From the NCBI GenBank assembly GCA_913060815.1, contig CAJXSZ010000011.1, positions 40,019 to 104,018 of the forward strand: 64,000 nucleotides of DNA, written 5' to 3'. The notes below the pieces were generated by a model. That model saw nothing but the letters and a program-made list of their open reading frames with translations, made no database searches and was not told the origin of the DNA. The translations under genes were made by a program, and so were the position numbers. Below, piece by piece: positions 38,399-47,196 of this stretch. This stretch comes from an uncultured Sulfitobacter sp. Lineage in GTDB: Bacteria; Pseudomonadota; Alphaproteobacteria; Rhodobacterales; Rhodobacteraceae. How positions within the stretch are numbered: position 1 is the first letter of the stretch; each line of letters starts with the position of its first letter.

Positions 38399-38843
38399 CT
38401 TCAAGATGCAGCTTCATGTCCACCAGCACCTGCTGCAAAAGCGAGGTCTCTTTCAACAAACGCTTGGCCTCGTTTACGGTAATCTTACCATCTGCGATCG
38501 ACTGCTGGTATTCCGCCATCAGCATGGCAAACCGCTGGCTCAGCGCAATGACATCAGCATTGACAGTGCCCTTGGAATCATCATTCGGACGCCGCTCGTC
38601 AAACTCGACCCGTGCGCCGGACAACTCTGCCAAAGCCTGCGTTACATGCGGATATCCCGCTGCAGCCTCCAGCGCGGCAACGGCATCCACAGGCATAAAG
38701 CGATCCGCGTGTTCATCATGGTCGGAATAATAGCGGCCCAATGTTGCCTTTGACTTGCCAGTCACTTCACAAGCAGCTTCGACACCAACCGCTTTAACCA
38801 AGGCCTCGGTATGCTTTTTCAAATAGTTGCCTGCAGCATCCAT
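38385..38843 (-). CDS. Putative CII-like DNA-binding protein
   Basis: A 152-aa protein. Residues 10-60 look like a helix-turn-helix of the phage regulatory CII kind ([27 protein letters not shown]), and the C-terminal 70 residues are an amphipathic coiled coil. The start at 38843 follows GAGGAAG; the longer frame is not supported. It is coupled to arsH by overlap, so it may control it. No other phage genes are present. Confidence 0.75.
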   Translation of the reverse strand: MDAAGNYLKKHTEALVKAVGVEAACEVTGKSKATLGRYYSDHDEHADRFMPVDAVAALEAAAGYPHVTQALAELSGARVEFDERRPNDDSKGTVNADVIALSQRFAMLMAEYQQSIADGKITVNEAKRLLKETSLLQQVLVDMKLHLEDESV

Positions 38844-38984
38844 TGTGCTCTTCCTCGAATGCGTCTTGCCATGAGCAGGCAGACTGTAAAACCATATTGC
38901 TGACGTAGTGCATTTTCCCCGTAAATTTGTCAATGAGACGCGGATGGGCTTGCGTCCGAGCGCCGCAGACAGATAAATGTCCCG

Positions 38985-39566
38985 ATGGCAAAACTATATT
39001 TCAATTACTCCACCATGAACGCGGGCAAATCGACTGTCCTTTTACAGGCCGCGCACAATTACCGCGAACGTGGCATGGTCCCGTATCTCATAACGGCACA
39101 ACTCGACAATCGTGCGGGTGAAGGGCGGATCGCGTCGCGGATCGGCATTGGTCAGGATGCAGACACTTATGACGCCGACGAGGACCTGTTCCAGAAGATC
39201 AAGACGCGCCTCAATGCTGGCCCCTGCGCCTGCATTTTCATCGATGAAGCTCACTTTCTGAGCCATGATCAAGTCTGGCAACTGGCCCGAGCCGTCGATG
39301 ATCTGGGCGTTCCGGTGATGTGCTACGGGCTACGCGTTGATTTTCTAGGACACCTGTTTCCTGGCTCGGCCGCTCTTTTGGCAGTGTCTGACGAGATGCG
39401 GGAGATCCGTACGATTTGCCACTGCGGCAAGAAGGCTACGATGGTGGTGCGCCAAGACGCCTCGGGCGTTGTGCAGCGAGAGGGCGCACAGGTGCAGATC
39501 GGCGGCAACGAGAGCTACGTTTCCCTGTGCCGCCGCCATTGGCGTGAGGCTGTAGGCGATAGCTAA
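38985..39566 (+). CDS. tdk: Thymidine kinase
   Basis: A 193-aa type II thymidine kinase. The P-loop MNAGKST, the Walker B-like CIFIDEAHFL and the zinc-binding cysteines in ICHCGKK and LCRRHW are present. It phosphorylates thymidine for salvage, complementing the deo genes at 19-22.6 kb. The ribosome site is poor. The 3' end overlaps the convergent dehydrogenase gene by 4 bp. Confidence 0.95.
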   Translation: MAKLYFNYSTMNAGKSTVLLQAAHNYRERGMVPYLITAQLDNRAGEGRIASRIGIGQDADTYDADEDLFQKIKTRLNAGPCACIFIDEAHFLSHDQVWQLARAVDDLGVPVMCYGLRVDFLGHLFPGSAALLAVSDEMREIRTICHCGKKATMVVRQDASGVVQREGAQVQIGGNESYVSLCRRHWREAVGDS

Positions 39567-40513
39567 ACAGGGTTGGGCGGTGTATCGCCTCGCAACGCCG
39601 CTTGTAGATTTGCAACCATCATCAACCCCATATCCACACGAACCTCGCCGGTAGACGTGCCTAAATGCGGCAACAGGACCACGTTATCCATAGCCCTGAG
39701 AGCATCGGGCACATCGGGTTCGAATTCATAGACATCCAACCCCGCGCCACCAATCACACCGCGCTCCAAGGCATCAATCAAGGCGGCCTGCGACACGACA
39801 TCTCCGCGCGCGATGTTTATAAGCCTTGCATGTGACTGCATCGCACCGAGGATATCTGCATGGATGATATGGCGCGTCTCTGCACTGCCGGGCACCGCCG
39901 TCACCAGTACGTCAACCTGCGCTGCCATCGCTTTGAGATCGCCATGCCGCTGCGCCTCAAACGTCAACGCCTTCTCGCTGCGGCTAAAGTAATGGACGCT
40001 CATGCCAAAGCCAAAGTGACAGCGCTGTGCAATCGCTTGCCCGATGCGGCCCATCCCGACGATGCCCACGGCCTTACCCGTCAGGTGCAGGCCCAACATC
40101 TGCGTCGGATGCCAGCCTTCCCATTCGCCGGCGCGCACCATCCGCTCGCCCTCTCCCGCACGGCGTGCGCTCATCAGCATGAGGGTCATCGCGACATCCG
40201 CAGTAGCATCTGTCACAGCCCCAGGCGTGTTGGTCACCGTGACCCCTGCGGCCTTCGCCGCGGCGACATCAATGTGGTTAAACCCCACGCCGAAATTGGC
40301 CAGCACCTTGCAGCGCGGCGCGGGCACATCGTCAAACACCGCCGCTGAGAATTGATCCCCCAGCGTGCACATCACCCCGTCATATTCCCGCAAGGCAGCA
40401 CGCATATCATCACTGCTCAGGGGTGCTGTCTCATCGCGGCGGACAACTTCCAAACCTTCAAGTGCTCGATACACTTCGTCAGGCAACACTCTGCTTATCA
40501 GAACTTTTTTCAA
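39563..40513 (-). CDS. D-2-hydroxyacid dehydrogenase (glyoxylate/hydroxypyruvate reductase type)
   Basis: A 316-aa NAD(P)-dependent enzyme. The dinucleotide fold is GIVGMGRIGQAIAQR, and the catalytic Arg (NIARGDVV), Glu (FEPDVP) and His (LPHLGTST) are present. The start is a TTG at 40513-40511 that overlaps the stop of csaA as TTGA and has a G-rich site upstream. The longer frame has no conserved residues. It probably reduces glyoxylate or hydroxypyruvate, which would fit with glyA, but the substrate is inferred from the family. Confidence 0.9.
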   Translation of the reverse strand: MKKVLISRVLPDEVYRALEGLEVVRRDETAPLSSDDMRAALREYDGVMCTLGDQFSAAVFDDVPAPRCKVLANFGVGFNHIDVAAAKAAGVTVTNTPGAVTDATADVAMTLMLMSARRAGEGERMVRAGEWEGWHPTQMLGLHLTGKAVGIVGMGRIGQAIAQRCHFGFGMSVHYFSRSEKALTFEAQRHGDLKAMAAQVDVLVTAVPGSAETRHIIHADILGAMQSHARLINIARGDVVSQAALIDALERGVIGGAGLDVYEFEPDVPDALRAMDNVVLLPHLGTSTGEVRVDMGLMMVANLQAALRGDTPPNPV

Positions 40514-40848
40514 TGCATCCGCCCCCCTGTTGGCGTGTTTTGATCCGGTCCAACCAACACGATCTCTCCCTGCGCATCCGGCACGCCCAGCACCAGAACT
40601 TCGGACATAAACGGCCCGATCTGGCGCGCGGGAAAGTTCACCACCGCCATTACCTGCCGCCCGATCAACCCCTCGGGCGTGTAATGCGCCGTGATCTGCG
40701 CAGAGGTCTTGCGCACACCGATCTCCTCTCCAAAATCGATCCACATCTTGATTGCGGGCTTGCGCGCTTCGGGGAAAGGCTCTGCCTTTACCACACGGCC
40801 CGTGCGCACATCGACCTTCATAAAATCATCAAATGAAATTTCAGCCAC
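40510..40848 (-). CDS. csaA: CsaA-like tRNA-binding protein
   Basis: A 112-aa protein with the EMAP/Arc1p-type tRNA-binding OB fold (FMKVDVRTGRVVKAEPFPEARKPA, QVMAVVNFPARQIGPFMSEVLVLG). CsaA binds tRNA and has been described as a secretion chaperone in Bacillus. It lies between proC (8-bp overlap) and the hydroxyacid dehydrogenase (4-bp overlap), so the three are co-translated. Confidence 0.93.
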   Translation of the reverse strand: MAEISFDDFMKVDVRTGRVVKAEPFPEARKPAIKMWIDFGEEIGVRKTSAQITAHYTPEGLIGRQVMAVVNFPARQIGPFMSEVLVLGVPDAQGEIVLVGPDQNTPTGGRMH

Positions 40849-41656
40849 GGGCCAACTCCCGCGAGCGATCAGCAGCTGCGGCTACTGCACGGGGCAGAAG
40901 AGCGGGGAACCCGTCCTCTGCGTTCATAAGCACCTCAAGGGCCGCTTGGGTTGTGCCATTGGGACTGGTGACATTAATGCGCAACTGGGCAGGATCTTCG
41001 CCTGATTGCTGCGCGAGCGCACCGGCCCCCGCCACCGTGGCGCGCGCCAATTGCAGTGCCATATCCTCGGGCAGACCTTGAGCCACGCCAGCAGCGGCCA
41101 TCGTCTCGATCATGTGGAACACATAAGCGGGACCGGAGCCGCTGAGGCCTGTGACGGCATCAATCTGGGCTTCTTCGCTCAGGCGCACGACTTCGCCCAC
41201 AGCGCTCAGGAGCAGCTCGGCTTCGTCAAGGCCCTGCGCGCCCGCCCGCACGTTACCAACAATCGCCGTGATGCCCTGTGAAATCGCGGCAGGTGTGTTT
41301 GGCATGGCCCGCACGACAGGCGTTTGCGCACCTAGTGTTGTCTCGAAAAACGAAATCGGTGTGCCCGCGGCCACACTCACGAACAAAGTCTCGCCATTGC
41401 CCATTTGCGCCAGCGTCGGCAGCGCCTCGGCCATCATCTGAGGTTTGACCGCGACCAACACGATGGCAGGGGCTTCGGGTAGCGCATCATTGATATGTAC
41501 CCCTGTCTGCTTCAGCCAATCCGACGGGAACGGATCATTCACCCAGACGGAGGTCGCAGGGAAACCGCGTGCCAGCCAGCCTTCCAGCATGGCTGACCCC
41601 ATCTTGCCACAGCCCAGCAGCACCAGACCGCTTTGTGCGATACGTGAATCTTCCAT
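40841..41656 (-). CDS. proC: Pyrroline-5-carboxylate reductase
   Basis: A 271-aa enzyme making proline from pyrroline-5-carboxylate with NAD(P)H. The dinucleotide loop VLLGCGKMGSAMLEG and the C-terminal VTGLSGSGPAYVF and TSPNGTTQAALE signatures are intact. The start at 41656 has GGGAGG upstream. It is the second gene of the leftward ybjN-proC-csaA-dehydrogenase operon. Confidence 0.96.
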   Translation of the reverse strand: MEDSRIAQSGLVLLGCGKMGSAMLEGWLARGFPATSVWVNDPFPSDWLKQTGVHINDALPEAPAIVLVAVKPQMMAEALPTLAQMGNGETLFVSVAAGTPISFFETTLGAQTPVVRAMPNTPAAISQGITAIVGNVRAGAQGLDEAELLLSAVGEVVRLSEEAQIDAVTGLSGSGPAYVFHMIETMAAAGVAQGLPEDMALQLARATVAGAGALAQQSGEDPAQLRINVTSPNGTTQAALEVLMNAEDGFPALLPRAVAAAADRSRELARG

Positions 41657-41688
41657 CTCAATCCTCCCGATATTCTCGAGGGAAAGAG

Positions 41689-42189
41689 TTACGCGCGCCC
41701 GTAGGCCTCTGCAATGGCGACTTTGAGCGCGTCTTGAGGCGCCTTGTCGCCCCAGACTACAAGCTGGATCGCAGGATAGTACTTTTCGGCGCTCGTCACC
41801 GCCGCTGCGATCATTGTATCGATCTGCTCGGCAGAGGCGACATGCCCGCCCGCCAGCACAAGACCGTAACGGTAGACCATCATTTGCTCCTCGGCCCAAT
41901 AGGTAAATGCCCCCGCCCAACAGCGGTCATTCACGTCATTGAGCAACCCGTAAAGCGCGGGCAGCTTGGCCGCCGGTGGCTCCATCTCGAAGGTACAAAT
42001 CAGGCGCAGCGTCTCGTCAAAGGCCGACCACGCAAGGGTGACCTGATAGGTCCGCCATTGCGCCTCCACCTCCATCGCGATCTGCTCGTCCGAGATACGG
42101 TCAAACGCCCATTCGTGATGGGTCGCCAACGTCTCAACGATGTCGATAGGGTGTACGTCATCTTCCAGATACTGCTCTGTCAGGGCCAT
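41689..42189 (-). CDS. YbjN domain-containing protein
   Basis: A 166-aa soluble protein of the YbjN group, which folds like type III secretion chaperones. The N-terminal PIDIVETLATHHEW and central YGLLNDVNDRCWAGAFTYW segments are typical. In E. coli YbjN influences motility and stress survival. It is the first gene of the operon with proC, with GAGGTGG before the ATG. Confidence 0.9.
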   Translation of the reverse strand: MALTEQYLEDDVHPIDIVETLATHHEWAFDRISDEQIAMEVEAQWRTYQVTLAWSAFDETLRLICTFEMEPPAAKLPALYGLLNDVNDRCWAGAFTYWAEEQMMVYRYGLVLAGGHVASAEQIDTMIAAAVTSAEKYYPAIQLVVWGDKAPQDALKVAIAEAYGRA

Positions 42190-42520
42190 TATGCCACCTC
42201 ATTTTTGCTCACCGAAGCGCTGGGGCTTGTCGTCGCCCCTTGGTTTAGAGTGCTTCCGCTATAAAACGCGTTGTTGCCTGTGCGTCCTACAACATATGGT
42301 GGCGATCTGGGTAGACTCTGGCAAGCCCTTTTCTGGGGATAACCACAAATTGCGGGGGATAACCGCATAATATTGGGGAAACAGCCCCACTTTTCCCTAG
42401 ATATCGCGCTCTTTGCACCCCAAACAAAAATCGCCCCGACCTGATGGTGGGGCGATCACGCGCTACGCGGTAGATAAAAAAGAGGCCGCGCGGCAGCGCG
42501 ACAATCAGATCACGCTAGGT
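42190..42520. other. Intergenic region with GGGGATAACC repeat
   Basis: There is no gene in these 331 bp between two leftward genes. It holds the ubiK terminator (42424-42456) and two direct copies of GGGGATAACC at 42335 and 42355, 20 bp apart, which are one or two mismatches from DnaA boxes. The ybjN promoter should lie at its left end. Confidence 0.6.
42424..42456 (-). terminator. Terminator for ubiK
   Basis: On the minus strand ATCGCCCC, an 11-base loop and GGGGCGAT are followed by a T-run. It is placed about 65 bp after the ubiK stop. Confidence 0.85.
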
Positions 42521-42760
42521 TCAGGACTTATCCATTGCGTCGAGGCGTGCTTTGAGTGCTTCATTCTCTTCGCGGGCCTTCTGGGCCATAGCGCGCACGG
42601 CATCAAATTCTTCGCGTGTCACAAAATCGCGATCGGCCAGCCAGCGGTCCATCATGCCTTTCATGGCATTCTCTGCCTCGTCCTTAGCGCCTTGGGCCAC
42701 GCCCATTGCATTGGTCATGATCTGGCCGAGGTCGTCAAAAATCTTGTTGCGGGTCTGCAT
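42521..42760 (-). CDS. ubiK: Ubiquinone biosynthesis accessory factor UbiK
   Basis: A 79-aa protein of the BMFP/YqiC family. An amphipathic N-terminus (NKIFDDLGQIMTNAMG) is followed by the conserved FVTREEFDAVRAMAQKAREEN coiled coil. In gamma-proteobacteria UbiK helps the UbiJ-containing ubiquinone complex at the membrane. GGAGAA precedes the ATG. It diverges from lgt over 90 bp. Confidence 0.92.
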   Translation of the reverse strand: MQTRNKIFDDLGQIMTNAMGVAQGAKDEAENAMKGMMDRWLADRDFVTREEFDAVRAMAQKAREENEALKARLDAMDKS

Positions 42761-42850
42761 ATCAGTTCTCCATCGAGTTGCACTCTATATGGGGGGCATC
42801 GCGGCACCTTGCAAGGTTGACATCACGCGCCAGCCGCGCTCAATCACCGC

Positions 42851-43735
42851 ATGCACGCTCTGATCCCCTTCCCCGACATCGCACCCGAGATTTTCTCGAT
42901 CTCGCTTTTTGGCATGACTTTCGCGCTGCGCTGGTATGCGCTGGCTTACATTGTCGGCATTCTGGCGGGCTGGCGATTGGTGCTGCGCGCGGCGCAAACG
43001 CCACGCCTGTGGCGCAATGAGACACCCGTGATGAGTGCTGAACAGATCGACGATTTGCTAACGTGGGTGATCCTCGGGGTCATCCTTGGCGGGCGGCTGG
43101 GCTATGTCTTTTTCTACCAGCCTGCCTATTACCTCTCTAATCCCTCCGAGATTTTGATGGTCTGGCAAGGCGGCATGTCCTTCCACGGCGGCGCATTGGG
43201 CGTCATTACCGCAGCTTTCATCTATACCGCCCGTCACGGCATCCCCCGCATCAGTGCTGGCGATCTGGTGGCCCTTGGCATCTTTCCGGGCCTGCTGCTG
43301 GGCCGCATCGCCAACTTTATCAATGCCGAGCTTTGGGGCCGTCCTACTGATCTGCCTTGGGGCGTGGCCTTTCCCACGCAGGCGGCGCAGTACTGTCCCG
43401 ATGTGGCAGGTATCTGCGCGCGCCACCCGTCACAACTTTATGAAGCGCTCCTCGAAGGCGCGGTCCTTGGCGCGATCCTCGTCTGGCTGGCGTGGCGAAA
43501 AGGCGCGTTCAAGACACCGGGACTTATCATGGGGACGTTTCTGGCAGGCTACGGCAGCGCCCGCTTCATGGTCGAATTTGTACGCCAGCCAGATGCGCAG
43601 TTCATCTCCGAGGGCAACCCGCTAGGCCTTGCGCTGCAGACAGGCGGCTACGGCCTCACCATGGGGCAGCTATTGTGCCTGCCGATGATCGCCGTCGGCA
43701 TCTTCTTCATCCTGCGCGCCCGCAAGAACGCATGA
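42851..43735 (+). CDS. lgt: Prolipoprotein diacylglyceryl transferase
   Basis: A 294-aa integral membrane enzyme with about seven transmembrane helices that attaches diacylglycerol to lipobox cysteines. The signature [18 protein letters not shown], the catalytic-region HGG in [11 protein letters not shown] and [17 protein letters not shown] are all seen. It overlaps the methyltransferase gene by 4 bp. It would process the lipoproteins predicted elsewhere in the window. Confidence 0.96.
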   Translation: MHALIPFPDIAPEIFSISLFGMTFALRWYALAYIVGILAGWRLVLRAAQTPRLWRNETPVMSAEQIDDLLTWVILGVILGGRLGYVFFYQPAYYLSNPSEILMVWQGGMSFHGGALGVITAAFIYTARHGIPRISAGDLVALGIFPGLLLGRIANFINAELWGRPTDLPWGVAFPTQAAQYCPDVAGICARHPSQLYEALLEGAVLGAILVWLAWRKGAFKTPGLIMGTFLAGYGSARFMVEFVRQPDAQFISEGNPLGLALQTGGYGLTMGQLLCLPMIAVGIFFILRARKNA

Positions 43736-44793
43736 GCCTGCGCGACATCATCATCGCGCAGATTGCGGCAAGCGGTCCGATGCGGCTGGATGACTATATG
43801 TCCATGTGCCTGCTGCACCCGCAACATGGCTACTATACAACCCGCACGCCGTTTGGTGCGCAGGGCGATTTCATCACCGCGCCAGAGATCAGCCAGATGT
43901 TCGGCGAATTGGTCGGCCTTACGCTGGCGCAGGCATGGCTGGACCAAGGCGCGCCAAAGCAGTTTACATTAGCCGAGCTTGGCCCCGGGCGCGGCACTCT
44001 GATGGCAGACGTAATGCGCGTAGCCTCTCGCGTTGCGGGCTTTGCCGAGGCCGCCGAGGTCACCCTGATTGAGGCCTCTCCCGCGTTGCGAAATATGCAG
44101 GCCGAGGCACTCAAAGGGCATAGCCCGAACTGGATCAAGAGTATAAATGAGCTGCCCGCACAGCCAACATACCTCATCGCCAACGAATTCTTCGATGCCC
44201 TGCCCATTCGCCAATTTGTGCGCGATGGCACCCGCTGGCACGAGCGGCAGGTGGGCGTGCAGGACGGCGCGCTTGCCTTTGGCCTCGGCCCGGCCCAGCC
44301 GCAACCCGCGCTAACCCACCGCTTGGAAGACACAAAAGACGGCGACCTTATTGAGGATTGCGCCACGGCTGCGCCAATCATTACCACAATCGCCGCAAGG
44401 ATCGCTGCGCATGGCGGGGCCGCACTCGTCTTCGACTATGGTGATTGGCGCAGCTTGGGCGACACATTGCAAGCGGTGCAGGATCACAAGACGACAGACC
44501 CCCTCGCCGCGCCCGGCATGGCCGACCTCACGGCGCATGTGGACTTTGAAGCGCTGTTGCGCGCTACCGCGCCTTGCGCCCATACCCGTGTCACACCGCA
44601 GGGCGTGTTCCTTGAGCGGCTGGGCATTACCGCCCGCGCAACGGCTTTGGCCAATTCGCTTAGCGGTGCAGCACTTGAGACCCATATCGCCGCGCATCGC
44701 CGCTTGACGCACCCGCAGGAAATGGGAAACCTGTTCAAAGTATTCGGCATCCTGCCACAGGGTGCGCCACCGTTGTCAGGGTTGGAACTATGA
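43732..44793 (+). CDS. NDUFAF7/MidA-like SAM-dependent methyltransferase
   Basis: A 353-aa methyltransferase. The N-terminal [27 protein letters not shown] and the SAM loop [15 protein letters not shown] are the hallmarks of the family, whose eukaryotic member methylates an arginine of complex I subunit NDUFS2. A similar role in complex I assembly is inferred. The start at 43732 lies within the lgt stop (ATGA) and its own stop overlaps pgeF the same way, giving a tight three-gene operon. Confidence 0.92.
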   Translation: MSLRDIIIAQIAASGPMRLDDYMSMCLLHPQHGYYTTRTPFGAQGDFITAPEISQMFGELVGLTLAQAWLDQGAPKQFTLAELGPGRGTLMADVMRVASRVAGFAEAAEVTLIEASPALRNMQAEALKGHSPNWIKSINELPAQPTYLIANEFFDALPIRQFVRDGTRWHERQVGVQDGALAFGLGPAQPQPALTHRLEDTKDGDLIEDCATAAPIITTIAARIAAHGGAALVFDYGDWRSLGDTLQAVQDHKTTDPLAAPGMADLTAHVDFEALLRATAPCAHTRVTPQGVFLERLGITARATALANSLSGAALETHIAAHRRLTHPQEMGNLFKVFGILPQGAPPLSGLEL

Positions 44794-45542
44794 CGCTTGA
44801 AATCCTCACCTCCGACGCGCTCGGCGTAAAGCACGGCTTTTTCACGCGCCGCGGCGGGGCCTCTTCTGGCGTGTTCGCAGGGCTCAACTGCGGCCAAGGC
44901 TCCTCCGATCAGACCGAGATCGTTGCGATAAACCGCGCGCGTGTGGCCGAGGCGTTGGGCGTCGCGGCGGATCACTTGGTTGGGGTGCACCAGATACATT
45001 CCGCTACCGCGGTCACAATTGATGCCCCCCTGCCAGAGAAACCCCGCGCCGATGCGCTCGTCACCGCCACGCGCGGAATTGCCCTGTCGGTGCTGACCGC
45101 CGATTGCCAGCCCGTGCTGTTTGCAGACAAGGAGGCTGGTGTGATCGGGGCAGCCCACGCCGGATGGCGCGGCGCGCTGGATGGCGTGCTACATGCAACT
45201 GTGGACGCGATGGAGGGTCTGGGCGCCCAGCGCGCCAATATCACCGCCGTCATCGGCCCCTCGATCAGCCAGCGCGCCTATGAGGTCGGCCCCGAGTTCC
45301 TCGACAGTTTTATGGCCGAAGACCCCGACTACGCCCGCTTCTTCATCAACGGAAACGGCGACCGCATGATGTTTGACCTGCCTGCTTTTGGCCTCAACCG
45401 TCTGCGCGCCGCAGGTGTGGGCCATGCGGAGTGGACGCGCCACTGTACCTTCTCCGACGCCGAGCGGTTCTACTCCTACCGCCGCACGACCCACGCCAAA
45501 GAGGCCGACTATGGCCGATTGATCGCCGCCATAACGCTTTGA
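44790..45542 (+). CDS. pgeF: Peptidoglycan editing factor PgeF (YfiH/laccase domain)
   Basis: A 250-aa protein of the multicopper-like YfiH family. The metal ligands appear as His in VGVHQIHSA, Cys in LTADCQPV and His in GAAHAGWRG. PgeF removes misincorporated L-Ser/Gly residues from peptidoglycan precursors in E. coli; older annotations call it polyphenol oxidase. It is the last gene of the lgt operon, followed by a hairpin at 45573-45602. Confidence 0.93.
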   Translation: MTLEILTSDALGVKHGFFTRRGGASSGVFAGLNCGQGSSDQTEIVAINRARVAEALGVAADHLVGVHQIHSATAVTIDAPLPEKPRADALVTATRGIALSVLTADCQPVLFADKEAGVIGAAHAGWRGALDGVLHATVDAMEGLGAQRANITAVIGPSISQRAYEVGPEFLDSFMAEDPDYARFFINGNGDRMMFDLPAFGLNRLRAAGVGHAEWTRHCTFSDAERFYSYRRTTHAKEADYGRLIAAITL

Positions 45543-45859
45543 TGATCGAAAAGACGGTGATCTAGGCACAAATGGGGCAGCTGCAGCCTTTGCTCTGCCC
45601 CAATCTACGACTTCCTACCCCGAAACAATCCGTGCCATTGTTGCCAAGACGCGTACAATTACGCGGATCGCCCTTATTTCAAAGGGCCTGCTCCAAATAG
45701 GGCCACCGCGCCATATTCTGCAGGCGACAGCCCGTCAAATTTTTCCAAATTCTTAGTCAAATGCCCAAAACCGGCCCGATTGCACCGCCATGTTCAATCT
45801 CAAGCAAGGGCAGCCACAACAGGCGCCCATACAGAAATTGAAGACCGAGGATCAGAGCC
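45543..45859. other. Intergenic region after pgeF
   Basis: I see no convincing gene. TGGGGCAG (45573-45580) and CTGCCCCA (45595-45602) form an 8-bp hairpin just after pgeF, which may end transcription although no T-run follows. The right end should hold the promoter of the small gene at 45860. Confidence 0.5.
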
Positions 45860-46006
45860 ATGAAAACCAACACACGTTTCATCAAGTCCATCACAAAAGC
45901 CGCTGCAGAGAATGACACAGTCATGCCTTGGACCCGCGGCGCACGTCGCGCGGCTTTCATCGCCAAGCGCAACGCACCAGCACAGCCAGAGCGCAAGAGC
46001 GCCTGA
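45860..46006 (+). CDS. 48-aa small basic protein
   Basis: ATG at 45860 is preceded by GAGGA at normal spacing. The frame runs 48 codons to TGA and is followed by a strong terminator 55 bp on. The peptide begins MKTNTRFIKSI, has VMPWTRGARRAAFIAKRN in the middle, and is rich in Arg/Lys/Ala with a predicted helix. The promoter-RBS-ORF-terminator layout supports a real gene. I recall similar short proteins in Rhodobacteraceae but cannot verify it. No function can be assigned; nucleic-acid or membrane association is possible from its charge. Confidence 0.7.
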   Translation: MKTNTRFIKSITKAAAENDTVMPWTRGARRAAFIAKRNAPAQPERKSA

Positions 46007-46395
46007 TCAAAGACCCACTTTGACAGCGGATCGCGCCTCCCCGCCCGAGCCGCTAATACAAAAGCCCACCGCATCTCCCCCGTGCGGAGGGCTTTTTTTG
46101 ATTCCCGAGAACCATAGTCCTGCAGGCGATTCTGGTTAATTCGGGTAAAATTTGGGCAGACACCACAATCAGTCCGGCAGAATGTGGCAGCGCTTTCCGA
46201 AAATTCGGAAACAAATCCCCTCAAATTGATAGGATTACCTGCCGTTTCTGGTCAAAGGTCGTGGAATCTTTGACAATGCGGCGCAAACATGGCGAATTAC
46301 GCCTCAAGAAAGACACGAAATAGCAAACTACGTTATTTCCGTCGTTGTCGGTGGGGGCCGACGAAGGATGTGACGAACCATGATAGGTTACTTAC
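46007..46395. other. Intergenic region before the second Hint gene
   Basis: It contains the terminator at 46060-46099 and no further gene that I can support. A short inverted repeat TTGTCGG/CCGACGA lies at about 46347-46366, close to the Hint-gene start, and may be regulatory. Confidence 0.45.
46060..46099 (+). terminator. Terminator of the 48-aa gene
   Basis: AAAGCCC-A-CCGCA and TGCGG-A-GGGCTTT pair with one internal mismatch and are followed by further T. It is among the strongest hairpins in the window. Confidence 0.9.
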
Positions 46396-47172
46396 ATGAC
46401 ACTGACTGCCAATCCTGCTGCCGCACGTCCCGCAACACGCAACACGAGCTACGGAATGATGAAATCATCCATGCCCACTTCAGGCGGCCCGATCGCCCAG
46501 CCCGCCCTGCCAAAGCGCACCTATGAGGTCGCTGCCCTGCGCGAGGATACGTCGCTTTATATCGGGCAGAGCACGGCACCCGCGATCCCGTTGTTTGAAA
46601 ATGCGTTTTCCGCCTTCACCCACGGTAGCTTGGTGCAGACGTCGATGGGCCTTGTCGCGGTTGAGGATTTGCAGCCTGGCGATATGGTGCAAACGGCAAC
46701 CGGCGAAGCGGCGGAGCTGACGTGGGTCGGCACCTCGACCTTTTCTCCTGCTGACGCGGGCAAGCGCACGCCGCTCATCCGCATTATGCCTGACGCTTTG
46801 GGCCAGTCGCGGCCCGAACGCTCTCTCACTGTCGGACCCGGTGCGCGCATTTTGCACACACCTGCGGCTTTGCGTGGTGTTGCAGATGGCAAGCAGCTGC
46901 TGACCCCTGCGGCGAGCCTTGTGGACGGTGTTAACGTGATCGAGATTACGCCGCCCACCCCCACGCGCCTGTTCCACATCTGCCTGTCCCGCCACGCGGT
47001 GATCAATGTGGACGGGATCGAGATGGAGACCTTCCACCCCGGTGCCACAGCCCCGCGTGAAGTCAGCCACAGCTTGCGCGACCGTTTTATCTCGCTCTTC
47101 CCGCGGATCAGCCATCTGTCGGATTTCGGCCCATTGGCCCATCCGCGCGCGCCCGAACAGGACGCATACTAA
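46396..47172 (+). CDS. Hint domain protein, degenerate
   Basis: A 258-aa protein with a Hint_2-type domain at about residues 72-215. The pattern FTHGSLVQTSMGLVAVEDL followed by GDMVQT is clear. The nucleophile Cys position is Ala (SAFTHGS) and the B-block His position is Ala (GPGARIL), so autoprocessing is not expected. The first 70 residues are a Pro/Ser/Thr-rich unstructured leader. It ends near the lrp gene, convergently. The ribosome site is weak, so the start is less certain. Confidence 0.85.
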   Translation: MTLTANPAAARPATRNTSYGMMKSSMPTSGGPIAQPALPKRTYEVAALREDTSLYIGQSTAPAIPLFENAFSAFTHGSLVQTSMGLVAVEDLQPGDMVQTATGEAAELTWVGTSTFSPADAGKRTPLIRIMPDALGQSRPERSLTVGPGARILHTPAALRGVADGKQLLTPAASLVDGVNVIEITPPTPTRLFHICLSRHAVINVDGIEMETFHPGATAPREVSHSLRDRFISLFPRISHLSDFGPLAHPRAPEQDAY

Positions 47173-47196
47173 TTCCTCGAATTCGTTCGGTCTGTC

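Noticed and set aside
45757..46224. Leftward 155-aa frame with a hydrophobic C-terminal part
   Set aside because: It overlaps the 48-aa gene and its terminator on the other strand and has no ribosome site near its possible starts. A hydrophobic 41-aa piece (45757-45882) remains a remote possibility.
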